DNA of 32,528 bases from Candidatus Alistipes stercoravium. GTDB lineage: Bacteria; Bacteroidota; Bacteroidia; Bacteroidales; Rikenellaceae. Positions 23,820 to 32,133 of this stretch are shown here, one piece after another (position 1 is the first letter of the stretch; the number at the start of each line of letters is the position of its first letter). Both the position numbers and the translations under genes were made by a program. The stretch spans positions 1-32,528 of the forward strand of contig DWWQ01000063.1 in assembly GCA_019119615.1 (NCBI GenBank), written 5' to 3'. The notes beneath the pieces were generated by a model. The model did not search any database. It was not told where the DNA came from and saw only the letters and a program-made list of their open reading frames with translations.

Positions 23820-24851
23820 TCAGCCGAGGTGTCCCTCCGCGGCAAACTCCCGCACGGAACGGATGTAGTGGTCGATGGTCTCCTCCATCGTGAGGTAGGA
23901 CTTGCCGCCCGCGGCGTTCTTGTGTCCTCCGCCGTTGAAGTAGCGGCGTGCGAAGAGATTGACATCCACGTCGCTGCGCGAGCGCAGCGAGATGCGGATG
24001 AACTTGCGGTGCGCAAGGAACATGGCCGACATCTTGACCTTGCGGATCGTCAGTGCGTAATTGACGAAGCCCTCGCTGTCGCCCTGCTGGAACTGGAAGC
24101 GGCGCATCTCATTCTCCTTGAGCGACATGTAGGCTACCGTGCCGTCCTCGATGAGCTCCATCTTGCGGTTGATCGCATAGCCGAACAGGCGGGCGCGCCC
24201 CTCGGTGTAGGCATTGTAGACGTTGTTGTGGATCTCGGGGATCGAGATGCCTTTCTCGACCAGGTCGGCCACGGCGCGGAACAGGTCGGGCGTAAGGTGC
24301 GAGAAGGCGAAGTTCCCCGTGTCGGTCATCATGCCGACGTAGAGCAGTTCGGCCATGCGGCGCGTGATGGCCTCCCGGCCGTAGAGCGCCTCGACGAGGC
24401 GGTAGACCAGGTAGCAGGTACTCGACGACTCGGGGTGCGAGAAGGCGATGTCGAAACCCTCGTCGGGCTGCAGGTGGTGGTCGATCAGCACGCGGCGCGC
24501 CGTGGTGTTCGCGGCGATCGTCTCGCTGAGGATCTCCAGGCGCGAGATGGCGTTGAAGTCGAGGCAGAAGATCACGTCGGCCTGCTCGACGGCCTGCCGG
24601 GCACGCCCCTCGGCATCGGTCTTGAAGATCACCACCTCGCCGATGCCGGGCATCCAGTCGAGGAAATAGGGGTATTTGTTCGGCACGACGCACAGCACCT
24701 CGTGGCCGAGCGAGCGCAGCACCTCGGCCCAGGCGAGCGACGAACCGACGGCATCCCCGTCGGGATTGGTGTGGGATACGATGACGATCCGCAGCCGGGG
24801 CCGGGCGAGCAGCTCCCGCAGCGACACGATATGCTTTTCAGATAGCTCCAT
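23820..24851 (-). CDS. DHH/DHHA1 phosphoesterase, NrnA-like (nanoRNase / pAp phosphatase)
   Basis: The 343-residue cytoplasmic protein has the DHH domain motifs SHTNPDGDAVGSS (26-38), D98 in CLDFNA, DHH at 124-126 and D177 in GMMTDTGNF, followed by a DHHA1 domain with GGGHKNAAGG near the C terminus. NrnA-type enzymes degrade 2-5-base RNA and dephosphorylate 3'-phosphoadenosine 5'-phosphate. The second activity ties it to sulfate assimilation, which is interesting beside a LysR/YeiH pair. The ATG at 24851 is used; the open frame upstream runs into nth. A perfect promoter precedes it and it leads the nrnA-LysR unit. Confidence 0.9.
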   Translation of the reverse strand: MELSEKHIVSLRELLARPRLRIVIVSHTNPDGDAVGSSLAWAEVLRSLGHEVLCVVPNKYPYFLDWMPGIGEVVIFKTDAEGRARQAVEQADVIFCLDFNAISRLEILSETIAANTTARRVLIDHHLQPDEGFDIAFSHPESSSTCYLVYRLVEALYGREAITRRMAELLYVGMMTDTGNFAFSHLTPDLFRAVADLVEKGISIPEIHNNVYNAYTEGRARLFGYAINRKMELIEDGTVAYMSLKENEMRRFQFQQGDSEGFVNYALTIRKVKMSAMFLAHRKFIRISLRSRSDVDVNLFARRYFNGGGHKNAAGGKSYLTMEETIDHYIRSVREFAAEGHLG

Positions 24852-24868
24852 GCGCTCCTTCTTTTGGG

Positions 24869-24900
24869 CAAAGGTACGAAAAAACTCCGCAGATCGCAAA
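24869..24900 (-). promoter_or_regulatory. Consensus promoter of the nrnA unit
   Basis: On the minus strand TTTG (24900-24897), a 20-base spacer and TACCTTTG (24876-24869) match both consensus elements exactly. The -33 element sits in the loop of the nth terminator, and the spacer contains that terminator's T tract. Confidence 0.85.
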
Positions 24901-24911
24901 CCGCCGCGGAG
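24879..24911 (-). terminator. Terminator after nth, overlapping the nrnA promoter
   Basis: On the minus strand CTCCGC (24911-24906) pairs with GCGGAG (24890-24885) around a 15-base loop, followed by T6 (24884-24879). It begins 3 bases after the nth stop codon. Confidence 0.65.
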
Positions 24912-24913
24912 AA

Positions 24914-25678
24914 TCACCGGCCGGCATCGGTCCGGCGGGTTGCACGGCGGCCGGTCCGATCTGCGGTTTGCGCGGTTTGTCCGGGTTGCGCGGGTTTTTC
25001 GGATTGCGCGGCGGCGCGCTCGGCGGCACGCCCGGCAGCCCGGCGGTCGGCGGCGTATTTGCGGCACCAGGAGGCGATGCCGCAGGCATCGCACTTCGGG
25101 GCGCGGGCCGTGCAGACGTAGCGGCCGTGGAGGATCAGCCAGTGGTGCGCGATGGGCAGCAGGTGGCTCGGGAAGCCCTTTTCGAGGCGCAGCTCGGTCT
25201 GCAGCGGCGTCTTCGAGCGGGTCGTCAGCCCGATGCGCTCCGCCACGCGGAAGACGTGCGTATCGACGGGCATCACCTCGCGCTGCCACAGCACGGCGCC
25301 CAGCACGTTGGCCGTCTTGCGGCCCACGCCGGGCAGGCGCTGCAGCTGCTCGAGGTCGGGCGGCACCTCGCCGCCGAACTCCTCGCAGAGCATGCGGGCC
25401 ATCGAGGCCAGGTGCCGCGCCTTGTTGTTCGGGTAGGAGATGCTCCGGATGTAGGGGAAGATCTCCTCGGCCGAGGCCTGCGCCATCGCCTGCGGCGTCG
25501 GGAAGGCGGCGAAGAGCGCCGGGGTGGTCATATTGACCCGCTTGTCGGTGCACTGGGCCGAGAGGACCACGGCCACCAACAGCTGGAAGGGGTTTTCGTA
25601 GTGCAGTTCGCTCTCGGCCGCGGGCATGTGCTCCGAGAACCAGGCGATCACGCCTTCGTATCGTTTCTGAGTGGTCAT
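24914..25678 (-). CDS. Endonuclease III (DNA glycosylase/AP lyase)
   Basis: The 254-residue protein removes oxidised pyrimidines and cleaves the abasic site in base excision repair. The helix-hairpin-helix LPGVGRKTAN is at 115-124 with catalytic lysine K121, and catalytic D139 is in PVDTHVFR. The 4Fe-4S ligands C189, C196, C199 and C205 have the exact C-x6-C-x2-C-x5-C spacing. E. coli Nth is 211 residues; this one has an additional C-terminal tail of about 40 residues rich in Ala, Arg, Gln and Thr, perhaps for nucleic acid contact. Its start overlaps the glycosyltransferase stop by four bases (ATGA), so translation is coupled. Confidence 0.95.
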   Translation of the reverse strand: MTTQKRYEGVIAWFSEHMPAAESELHYENPFQLLVAVVLSAQCTDKRVNMTTPALFAAFPTPQAMAQASAEEIFPYIRSISYPNNKARHLASMARMLCEEFGGEVPPDLEQLQRLPGVGRKTANVLGAVLWQREVMPVDTHVFRVAERIGLTTRSKTPLQTELRLEKGFPSHLLPIAHHWLILHGRYVCTARAPKCDACGIASWCRKYAADRRAAGRAAERAAAQSEKPAQPGQTAQTADRTGRRATRRTDAGR

Positions 25679-26616
25679 CGTTGCTGTTTTTCGGGATTTC
25701 GGCGGAAGAGGATCTTCTTCACGAGCAGCCCCGCCCCCTCGGGACAGAGCATCAGGCGCGGCGTGCGCCGCACGTCACGGAGCCACCGCGCGAGGTATTC
25801 GCGCACGGGGCCGTTGTACGAAAGCACCCACAGGGCATCGGAGCTCTGCTTGCGCCGCAGGCGGAAGCGCTGCCGCCCGCCGCCGTAGCGGGCGTCGAAC
25901 CAGAGGGAGATCTCCATGAGCGAGTCGCAGAAGGCGATGCGCCGGCGGTACTGCGTGTCATGGCTCACGCTCTGCGGCAGCCGCCGGTGCACGGCCGTGA
26001 ACTCCGGGAGGAAGGCCACGCGGCTGCAGGCGGCGAACCAGAGCCACATCGGCGCATCGTCCGTGAGCCATTCGGGATGCTCCACGGGGCGGATCTCGCG
26101 GTAGTAGCGGGCGATCAGTTCGCGGCGCGCCACGGTCGTGCAGTTGCAGATCGTCAGGCGCCGCGCGAGGTGTTCGAAATCGGTGTAGTGGTGCTCCTCG
26201 TCCGGCTCGCGGCGTCCCGTGGCCTGGTAGTAGCTCTCGGCCCGCGTATAGCACATGCCGCAGTCGGGATGCGCCTCGAGCCAGGCAACCTGCCGCTGCA
26301 GCTTCCGCGGATCGCACCACCAGTCGTCGCCGTCGCAGTAGGCGACGTAGCGGCCGCGGCACGCCTCGAACGTGCGCAGGTAGTTGGCCCGCCAGCCGAT
26401 GTTCTCCTCACCGCAGACCAGCCGCACCCGATCCGGAAAACGCGCGACGTACTCTTCGCAGATCGCCCGCGTGGAGTCCGTGCTGCAGTCCTCGCCCAGC
26501 ACCAGCTCGACGTCGAAGTCGGTCTGCTGCGCCAGGACGCTCTCGATCGCCTCCCGCAGGTAGGGCGCGTGGTTGTAGGTGGTCATGCAGACCGAAACAA
26601 GCGGTGTTCGCATCAT
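25675..26616 (-). CDS. Family 2 glycosyltransferase
   Basis: The 313-residue protein begins with a GT-A fold: PLVSVCMTTYNHAPYLREAIESV (5-27), a nucleotide-binding EDCSTDST segment (about 42-49) and the DGD metal motif in YCDGDDWW (about 93-100). The acceptor-side half is Arg- and aromatic-rich. No membrane segment is evident, so it is cytoplasmic or membrane-associated. Relatives build capsule, O-antigen or glycan decorations; donor and acceptor are unknown. Its ATG overlaps the uvrD stop (TAATG) and its stop overlaps the nth start (ATGA). It is thus tightly embedded in a DNA-repair transcript, with no other polysaccharide gene nearby. Confidence 0.85.
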   Translation of the reverse strand: MMRTPLVSVCMTTYNHAPYLREAIESVLAQQTDFDVELVLGEDCSTDSTRAICEEYVARFPDRVRLVCGEENIGWRANYLRTFEACRGRYVAYCDGDDWWCDPRKLQRQVAWLEAHPDCGMCYTRAESYYQATGRREPDEEHHYTDFEHLARRLTICNCTTVARRELIARYYREIRPVEHPEWLTDDAPMWLWFAACSRVAFLPEFTAVHRRLPQSVSHDTQYRRRIAFCDSLMEISLWFDARYGGGRQRFRLRRKQSSDALWVLSYNGPVREYLARWLRDVRRTPRLMLCPEGAGLLVKKILFRRNPEKQQR

Positions 26617-29159
26617 TATCCGAGTTTGGTGAGTTTGGCGAATTTGGCCAGCAACGTCTTCACCCCGGCATTGCCGAATTCGACGACGAGCTTCTGGTCG
26701 CCGTCGAGATTCTCGATGCGGCGGATGACGCCCGCACCGAACGTGGCGTGCTCGACCCGCTCGCCGACGGCGTAGCCGCCGGCCGGAGCGGCTCCTGCCG
26801 CCGGGGCCGCGGGACGGACGCCGAGACGGCGCATCCCCTCGGTCGAAGGCTGCGGGACGCGCACCGCCTCGGCGGGACGCGCCGCGGATTGCGAAAAGGG
26901 CCTCTGCTCCCGCACGCCGCCCGGCGCCGCCGTGCGCGGATAGCGGCGGGCGATGCCCGACTCACCGTCGGCGGGGCGCCCGAAGCGGCTGCCGCCGGCA
27001 GCACCGTAACCGCCCGAACGTCCCGCGGAGGCGGCACCGCTGCCGCCCTGCCGCTGCTGCTGGAAGCGGTAGTCGAAGCGGCGGCGCAGCTCCTCAATGG
27101 CCGTCGGACCCTCCTCTTCGCCGCCGCGATGCTGCCGCCGCTCCTGCCCGAGGTCCACCTCCGTCTCGACGTAGCGGGGGTCGATCTCGCTCAAGAAGCA
27201 GCTCGGACGCGAAAAGGTCATCTCGCCCCAGCGGAAACGCATCTCGGCATAGGAGAGCGTCGCGGCGACTTTCGCCCGCGTGAGGGCGACATAGAACAGA
27301 CGCCGCTCCTCCTCGATGCCGTCGGCCGACTCCAGGGCCCGCTGCGAGGGGAAGAGGTTCTCCTCCATGCCCACGATATAGACATATTTGTATTCGAGGC
27401 CCTTGGCCGAGTGGACGGTCATGAGCGTTACCTTGTCGTTCTCGCCGGGGTGCTCCTGGTCCATGTCGGTCTGCAGCATCATCTGCTGCAGCCACTCCTC
27501 GACGGTCGCCTCCTCCTCGGGTTTGCGCTCCCCGCCGCGGATCTCGGCGTCGCAGCGTTCCTTGAACTCCTGCATCATGTTGAGCAACTCCTCGATGTTG
27601 TCCAGCGCCGAAGCCGCCTCGGGGGTGTTCTCCGCGCGGTAGGCCGCCAGCAGGCCCGAGCGCGAGGCGATCTCCAGACCGAAGTCGTAAAGGCCCTTGT
27701 CGTGGCGCGCGAGCGACAGTGCGCGGATCATCGCCACGAACTCCGAGACCTTGCGCACGATGGCGCGCTGCGTGGCGTCGGCCGCCGGCTCGGCGACCAG
27801 CGCATCGACCGCCTCCCACATCGAGACGCCCCGCTCGGCGGCCAGCTGCGCGATGCGCCCCACGGTCGTGTCGCCGATGCCGCGCGCCGGGCAGTTCACG
27901 ATGCGGCGGAAGGCCTCGTCGTCGCGCGGGTTGATCACCAGCCGGATGTAGGCCAGCAGGTCCTTGATCTCCTTGTGGTCGTAGAACGACGAACCCTTGT
28001 AGATGCGGTAGGGAATGCCTCGCCGCCGGAGGTTGTCCTCGAGGACCGCCGACTGGTTGTTCGTGCGGTAGAGGATCACCGCCTCGGACCAGGCGTCGCC
28101 CGCCGAGCGCACCTTCTCGCGCAGGTCCGCAACGACCATCTCGGCCTCCTCGCGGTCCGTATAGGCCTTCAGGATGCGGATCTTCTCCCCCTCGGCACCC
28201 GCCGAGAAGCAGTGCTTCTGCATGCGGCGCGCGTTGTGCTCGATAACCGAGTTGGCCGCATCGACGATCGTGCGCGTCGAGCGGTAGTTCTGCTCGAGTT
28301 TGAAGACCCGCGCCGCGGGATAGTCCTTCTGGAAGGAGAGGATGTTCTCGATCTTCGCCCCGCGGAACGAGTAGATCGACTGCGCGTCGTCGCCCACGAC
28401 ACAGACCCGCGAATGGGTCTGCGAGAGGCGCCGGATGATGACGTACTGCGCGTAGTTCGTGTCCTGGTACTCATCGACCAGAATGTAGCGGAACTGCTCC
28501 TGGTAGCGCGCCAGCACGTCGGGGCAGTCGCGCAGCAGGATATTCGTCTGCAGCAGCAGGTCGTCGAAGTCCATGGCGCCGTTGTGCCTGCAGCGCTGGC
28601 AGTAGAGGTTGTAGATGTTGCCGAACTCGGGGATCTGCGCCTGCCGGTCCTCGGCCGCATAGGCCCCGTTGGCCAGGTAGGCCCCGGGCGTGATGAGGCA
28701 GTTTTTGGCATAGGATATGCGGGAGGCCAGCACGTTGGGCTTGTATCGGTCGTCGGGAAGGCCCTGCTCGCGCAGGATCGTCTTCAGCAGGTTGCGCACG
28801 TCCGACGGCTCGTAGATCGTATAGGATTCGGGGTAACCGATCCGGTCGGCATGCGCACGCAGGATGCGCGCGAAGACCGAGTGGAAGGTTCCCATGCGGA
28901 TGTAGCGGCTGCGGCGGTCGGGAAGCATCTGCGCGATGCGCTCGCGCATCTGCTCGGCGGCCTTGTTCGTGAAGGTGAGCGCGAGGATCCGCGCCGGATC
29001 GACCCCGCACTCGATCATGTAGGCGATGCGCGAGGTCAGCACGCGCGTCTTGCCCGAGCCGGCGCCGGCGATGATCAGCGACGGCGACTCGTAGTTTATG
29101 ACGGCCTCCCGCTGGGCCGGGTTCAGCCCCCGGAGGATTTTCGATTCGTTGGATTCCAT
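26616..29159 (-). CDS. UvrD/PcrA-type ATP-dependent DNA helicase
   Basis: The 847-residue superfamily 1A helicase unwinds DNA 3' to 5' in nucleotide excision repair, mismatch repair or replication-fork processing. Visible motifs are the Q motif LNPAQREAV (12-20), Walker A AGAGSGKT (31-38), motif Ia LTFTNKAA (61-68), Walker B VDEYQD (228-233), motif III GDDAQSIYSFRGA (256-268), QNYRST, the MTVHSAKGLEY motif and VALTRAK. A low-complexity Gly/Arg/Ala linker of about 100 residues separates the helicase core from a C-terminal Tudor-like domain (VGERVEHATFGAGVI to the end), as in PcrA. The frame opens much further upstream, into moxR, but the ATG at 29159 starts the standard N terminus. It leads a coupled unit with the glycosyltransferase and nth. 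Confidence 0.94.
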   Translation of the reverse strand: MESNESKILRGLNPAQREAVINYESPSLIIAGAGSGKTRVLTSRIAYMIECGVDPARILALTFTNKAAEQMRERIAQMLPDRRSRYIRMGTFHSVFARILRAHADRIGYPESYTIYEPSDVRNLLKTILREQGLPDDRYKPNVLASRISYAKNCLITPGAYLANGAYAAEDRQAQIPEFGNIYNLYCQRCRHNGAMDFDDLLLQTNILLRDCPDVLARYQEQFRYILVDEYQDTNYAQYVIIRRLSQTHSRVCVVGDDAQSIYSFRGAKIENILSFQKDYPAARVFKLEQNYRSTRTIVDAANSVIEHNARRMQKHCFSAGAEGEKIRILKAYTDREEAEMVVADLREKVRSAGDAWSEAVILYRTNNQSAVLEDNLRRRGIPYRIYKGSSFYDHKEIKDLLAYIRLVINPRDDEAFRRIVNCPARGIGDTTVGRIAQLAAERGVSMWEAVDALVAEPAADATQRAIVRKVSEFVAMIRALSLARHDKGLYDFGLEIASRSGLLAAYRAENTPEAASALDNIEELLNMMQEFKERCDAEIRGGERKPEEEATVEEWLQQMMLQTDMDQEHPGENDKVTLMTVHSAKGLEYKYVYIVGMEENLFPSQRALESADGIEEERRLFYVALTRAKVAATLSYAEMRFRWGEMTFSRPSCFLSEIDPRYVETEVDLGQERRQHRGGEEEGPTAIEELRRRFDYRFQQQRQGGSGAASAGRSGGYGAAGGSRFGRPADGESGIARRYPRTAAPGGVREQRPFSQSAARPAEAVRVPQPSTEGMRRLGVRPAAPAAGAAPAGGYAVGERVEHATFGAGVIRRIENLDGDQKLVVEFGNAGVKTLLAKFAKLTKLG

Positions 29160-29164
29160 GCGGG

Positions 29165-29172
29165 CAAAGTTA
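29165..29172 (-). promoter_or_regulatory. -7 element before uvrD/pcrA
   Basis: TAACTTTG on the minus strand (29172-29165) is an exact match but ends only 5 bases before the ATG at 29159, suggesting a leaderless or nearly leaderless message. No -33 match was found. Confidence 0.5.
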
Positions 29173-29208
29173 ATAAGAATTTGAGGAAGATTTTTCGGCG
29201 GAAAATAA

Positions 29209-29216
29209 TAACTTTG
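29209..29216 (+). promoter_or_regulatory. -7 element of the moxR/Bat operon
   Basis: TAACTTTG is an exact match, 52 bases before the moxR ATG. TTTG at 29180-29183 is 25 bases upstream, longer than usual. The leader is AT-rich. Confidence 0.6.
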
Positions 29217-29268
29217 CATCCCGGACGTTAAAAAATAAAATAGGTAACAATACAACAAAACATAAACC

Positions 29269-30267
29269 ATGAGCGAAGTCATCAACATCAAGGAACTCAA
29301 CGAGCGCATCGAACGCGAATCGGTCTTCGTCGATACGCTGCGCACGGAAATGGGCAAGGTCATCGTCGGCCAGAGCCATCTGGTCGATACGCTGCTGATC
29401 GGCCTGCTTTCGAACGGGCACATCCTCCTCGAGGGCGTCCCGGGACTGGCCAAGACACTGGCCATCACCACGCTGGCCAAGGCCGTGGACGCCGAGTTCT
29501 CGCGTATCCAGTTTACCCCCGACCTGCTGCCTGCCGACCTGATCGGTACGCTGATCTATTCGCAGAAGAGCGAGGACTTCCTCGTCCGCAAGGGCCCAAT
29601 CTTCGCCAACTTCGTCCTCGCCGACGAGATCAACCGTTCGCCGGCCAAGGTGCAGTCGGCACTGCTCGAAGCGATGCAGGAGCGCCAGGTAACCATCGGC
29701 GAGAAGACCTACCCGCTGCCGCAGCCCTTCCTCGTGCTGGCCACGCAGAACCCCCTCGAGCAGGAGGGGACCTACCCGCTGCCCGAGGCACAGGTGGACC
29801 GTTTCATGCTCAAGGCCAGGATCTCCTATCCCAACAAGCAGGAGGAGCGCGACATCGTGCGCATGAACCTCGCCGGAGGGGGCATGCCCGCCGTGAACCG
29901 CGTCATCTCGCCCGAGGACATCGTCAAGGCCCGCACGGTGGTCGAGGACGTCTATATGGACGAGAAGATCGAGAAGTACATCATCGACATCATCTTCGCC
30001 ACGCGCGAACCGGCCGAGTACAACCTCCAGAAGTTGCAGAACCTGATCGCCTACGGAGGCTCGCCCCGTGCCTCGATCTCGCTGGCGAAGGCCGCCCGCG
30101 CCTACGCCTTCATCCGCCGCCGCGGATACGTCATCCCCGAGGACGTGCGCGCCGTCTGCCACGACGTGCTGCGCCACCGTATCGGACTCACCTACGAGGC
30201 CGAGGCCGAGAACATCACCACCGAGGAGATCATCACCGACATTCTGAACAACGTAATCGTGCCCTAA
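29269..30267 (+). CDS. MoxR-family AAA+ ATPase
   Basis: The 332-residue cytoplasmic ATPase carries Walker A GVPGLAKT (56-63), Walker B VLADE (116-120), sensor 1 ATQN (158-161) and an arginine in VDRF (R178). MoxR proteins act as chaperone-like ATPases that work with von Willebrand A-domain partners, and in Bacteroidota they head the Bat operon linked to stress and oxygen tolerance. The DUF58 partner starts 2 bases after the stop. The ATG at 29269 lies behind the -7 element. Confidence 0.94.
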   Translation: MSEVINIKELNERIERESVFVDTLRTEMGKVIVGQSHLVDTLLIGLLSNGHILLEGVPGLAKTLAITTLAKAVDAEFSRIQFTPDLLPADLIGTLIYSQKSEDFLVRKGPIFANFVLADEINRSPAKVQSALLEAMQERQVTIGEKTYPLPQPFLVLATQNPLEQEGTYPLPEAQVDRFMLKARISYPNKQEERDIVRMNLAGGGMPAVNRVISPEDIVKARTVVEDVYMDEKIEKYIIDIIFATREPAEYNLQKLQNLIAYGGSPRASISLAKAARAYAFIRRRGYVIPEDVRAVCHDVLRHRIGLTYEAEAENITTEEIITDILNNVIVP

Positions 30268-30269
30268 CG

Positions 30270-31154
30270 ATGCAGGAGAACGAGAACGATATTCTCAAAC
30301 GCGTCCGCAAGATCGAGATCAAGACCCGCGGTCTGTCGAACGAGATCTTCGCCGGAAAGTACCATACGGCTTTCCGCGGACGGGGCATGTCGTTTTCCGA
30401 GGTGAGGGAGTACCGCGCCGGCGACGACGTGCGCGACATCGACTGGAACGTTACGGCCCGCTCGCGCAAGCCCCACATCAAGGTCTACGAAGAGGAGCGC
30501 GAGCTGACGATGATGCTCCTGGTGGACGTCTCCGCCTCGCGCCTGTTCGGCTCGACCGAACGCCTGAAGAAGAACATCATCACCGAAATCGCCGCCGTGC
30601 TGGCCTTCTCGGCCGCCGAGAACAACGACAAGGTGGGCTGCATCTTCTTCTCGGACCGCGTCGAGAAGTTCATCCCCCCGAAGAAGGGGCGCAGCCACAT
30701 CCTGATGATCATCCGCGAGCTGATCGGCTTCCGGCCCCAGTCCGCCGGCACGAAGCTCTCGGAGCCCGTGCGCTTCCTGACCAACGTGAACAAGAAGCGC
30801 TGCACGACCTTCATCCTCTCGGACTTCCTCGACACGTCGGACGACCGCGAGGCCCTCGACGACGCGCTGAAGATCGCCGGCAGCAAGCATGACCTGGTGG
30901 GCATCCGTGTCGTCGATCCCCGCGAGGCGGAGCTCCCCGACGTGGGCATCGTCGAGCTGCGCGACGCCGAGACGGGCCGCAAGGTCTGGGTCGATACCTC
31001 CTCGCGCGCCACGCGCGACTACTACGCCGAGGCGTGGCGGCAGCGCAGCGCCGGCATCGAAGCCACGCTCAAACACAACCGGATCGACACGGCGACCGTC
31101 TCCACCGACGGAGACTACGTCGCCGAACTGATGAAACTCTTCAAACAGCGATGA
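30270..31154 (+). CDS. DUF58 (vWA-like) domain protein
   Basis: The 294-residue protein has the DUF58 core signature: GRGMSFSEVREYRAGDDVR (37-55), then DIDWN (57-61), and a metal-ion-adhesion-like DVSAS (86-90) at the start of a von Willebrand A-type fold. It is the usual partner of MoxR; together they are thought to help assemble or remodel protein complexes at the membrane, though substrates are unknown. No signal peptide or membrane segment is seen. It starts 2 bases after moxR, and its stop overlaps the next start by four bases (ATGA). Confidence 0.9.
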   Translation: MQENENDILKRVRKIEIKTRGLSNEIFAGKYHTAFRGRGMSFSEVREYRAGDDVRDIDWNVTARSRKPHIKVYEEERELTMMLLVDVSASRLFGSTERLKKNIITEIAAVLAFSAAENNDKVGCIFFSDRVEKFIPPKKGRSHILMIIRELIGFRPQSAGTKLSEPVRFLTNVNKKRCTTFILSDFLDTSDDREALDDALKIAGSKHDLVGIRVVDPREAELPDVGIVELRDAETGRKVWVDTSSRATRDYYAEAWRQRSAGIEATLKHNRIDTATVSTDGDYVAELMKLFKQR

Positions 31155-32122
31155 AACGTCTCTTTCTGGCATTGGCCCCGCTCCTGGCGTGGGGCGCCGC
31201 CGCAGCGCAGGAGGTCCCGAAGGTCTCGGCGCATGTCGAGCCCGACAGCATCCTGATCGGCGACCGCTTCGACCTGGTCATCGACGTAGAGAAGGACCTC
31301 GTGCAGGTCGTGGAGTTCCCCGAATTCGAGGACCGCGAGGGCAAAATCGAAATCGTCGAGAGCCTCCCGGTCGATACGCTCGAACGCGACGGACGCCAGC
31401 TGAAACTCCGCAAGCGCTACCGCCTGGCCGCCTTCGACGAGGGGCGCTACAACCTCGGCACGGCCAGCGTGCTCTACGCCGACAAGAACATTATCGACAC
31501 CCTCACGACGCGCGACTCGCTCTACCTCGAGGTTACGACCTTCCAGATCGACTCCACCTCGCAGTCGATCTACGACCTGAAGGAGCAGCGCACCCTGCCG
31601 TTCCGCCTGGCCGAGATCCGCACCTACCTGCTCTGGGGCGCCGTGGCGCTGCTGCTCCTCGCGGCGGGGCTCTATGCCCTCGTGCGGTGGCTCCGCAGCC
31701 GCGGCAAGCGGCTCGGCGACCTCTTCAAGCCCGCGCCGCCCCTGCCGCCGCACGTCGCGGCCATCCGGGCCCTCGAGGCGCTCCACAACCAGAAGCTCTG
31801 GCAGAACAACCGCCACAAGCAGTATTACTCGGGCCTGACGGATATCCTGCGCACCTACATCGCCGCGCGCTGGGGCATCGGCGCCATGGAGATGACCTCC
31901 GATGAGATCATCGCCGCGATGCGCCCCGTGGAGCTGCCCGACAAGGCGCGCATGGACCTCACGGCGATCCTGCGCGACGGCGATCTGGTGAAATTCGCCA
32001 AGGCGACGCCCCCGGCCGAGGAGAACGAGGCCGACTACCTGAAGGCCTACTACTTCGTCGAGGAGACGAAACTCGCCGAGGAGAGCACCCCCACGGAGGG
32101 CCCCGACACGATGGACAACTAA
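31151..32122 (+). CDS. BatD/DUF4381-like membrane-anchored protein
   Basis: The 323-residue protein has a signal peptide (about 1-20, ending AAAAQ), a periplasmic beta-rich region (about 21-155), one membrane helix (159-180) and a cytoplasmic helical tail with conserved-looking NNRHKQYYSGLTDILRTYI. This layout resembles the unnamed protein that follows DUF58 in Bacteroidota Bat clusters and is related to BatD/DUF4381 proteins. Its role is probably to present periplasmic signals to the MoxR/DUF58 pair, which is inference. The frame is open from 31034, but the ATG at 31151 gives a signal peptide and a four-base overlap with the DUF58 stop. Confidence 0.78.
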   Translation: MKRLFLALAPLLAWGAAAAQEVPKVSAHVEPDSILIGDRFDLVIDVEKDLVQVVEFPEFEDREGKIEIVESLPVDTLERDGRQLKLRKRYRLAAFDEGRYNLGTASVLYADKNIIDTLTTRDSLYLEVTTFQIDSTSQSIYDLKEQRTLPFRLAEIRTYLLWGAVALLLLAAGLYALVRWLRSRGKRLGDLFKPAPPLPPHVAAIRALEALHNQKLWQNNRHKQYYSGLTDILRTYIAARWGIGAMEMTSDEIIAAMRPVELPDKARMDLTAILRDGDLVKFAKATPPAEENEADYLKAYYFVEETKLAEESTPTEGPDTMDN

Positions 32123-32133
32123 ACCGCAAAGCG

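Noticed and set aside
26604..29231. 875-residue open frame on the plus strand
   Set aside because: It is the antisense shadow of uvrD/pcrA. The helicase frame holds all superfamily 1 motifs, while the shadow is repetitive Arg/Ala/Leu/Val/Asp without motifs.
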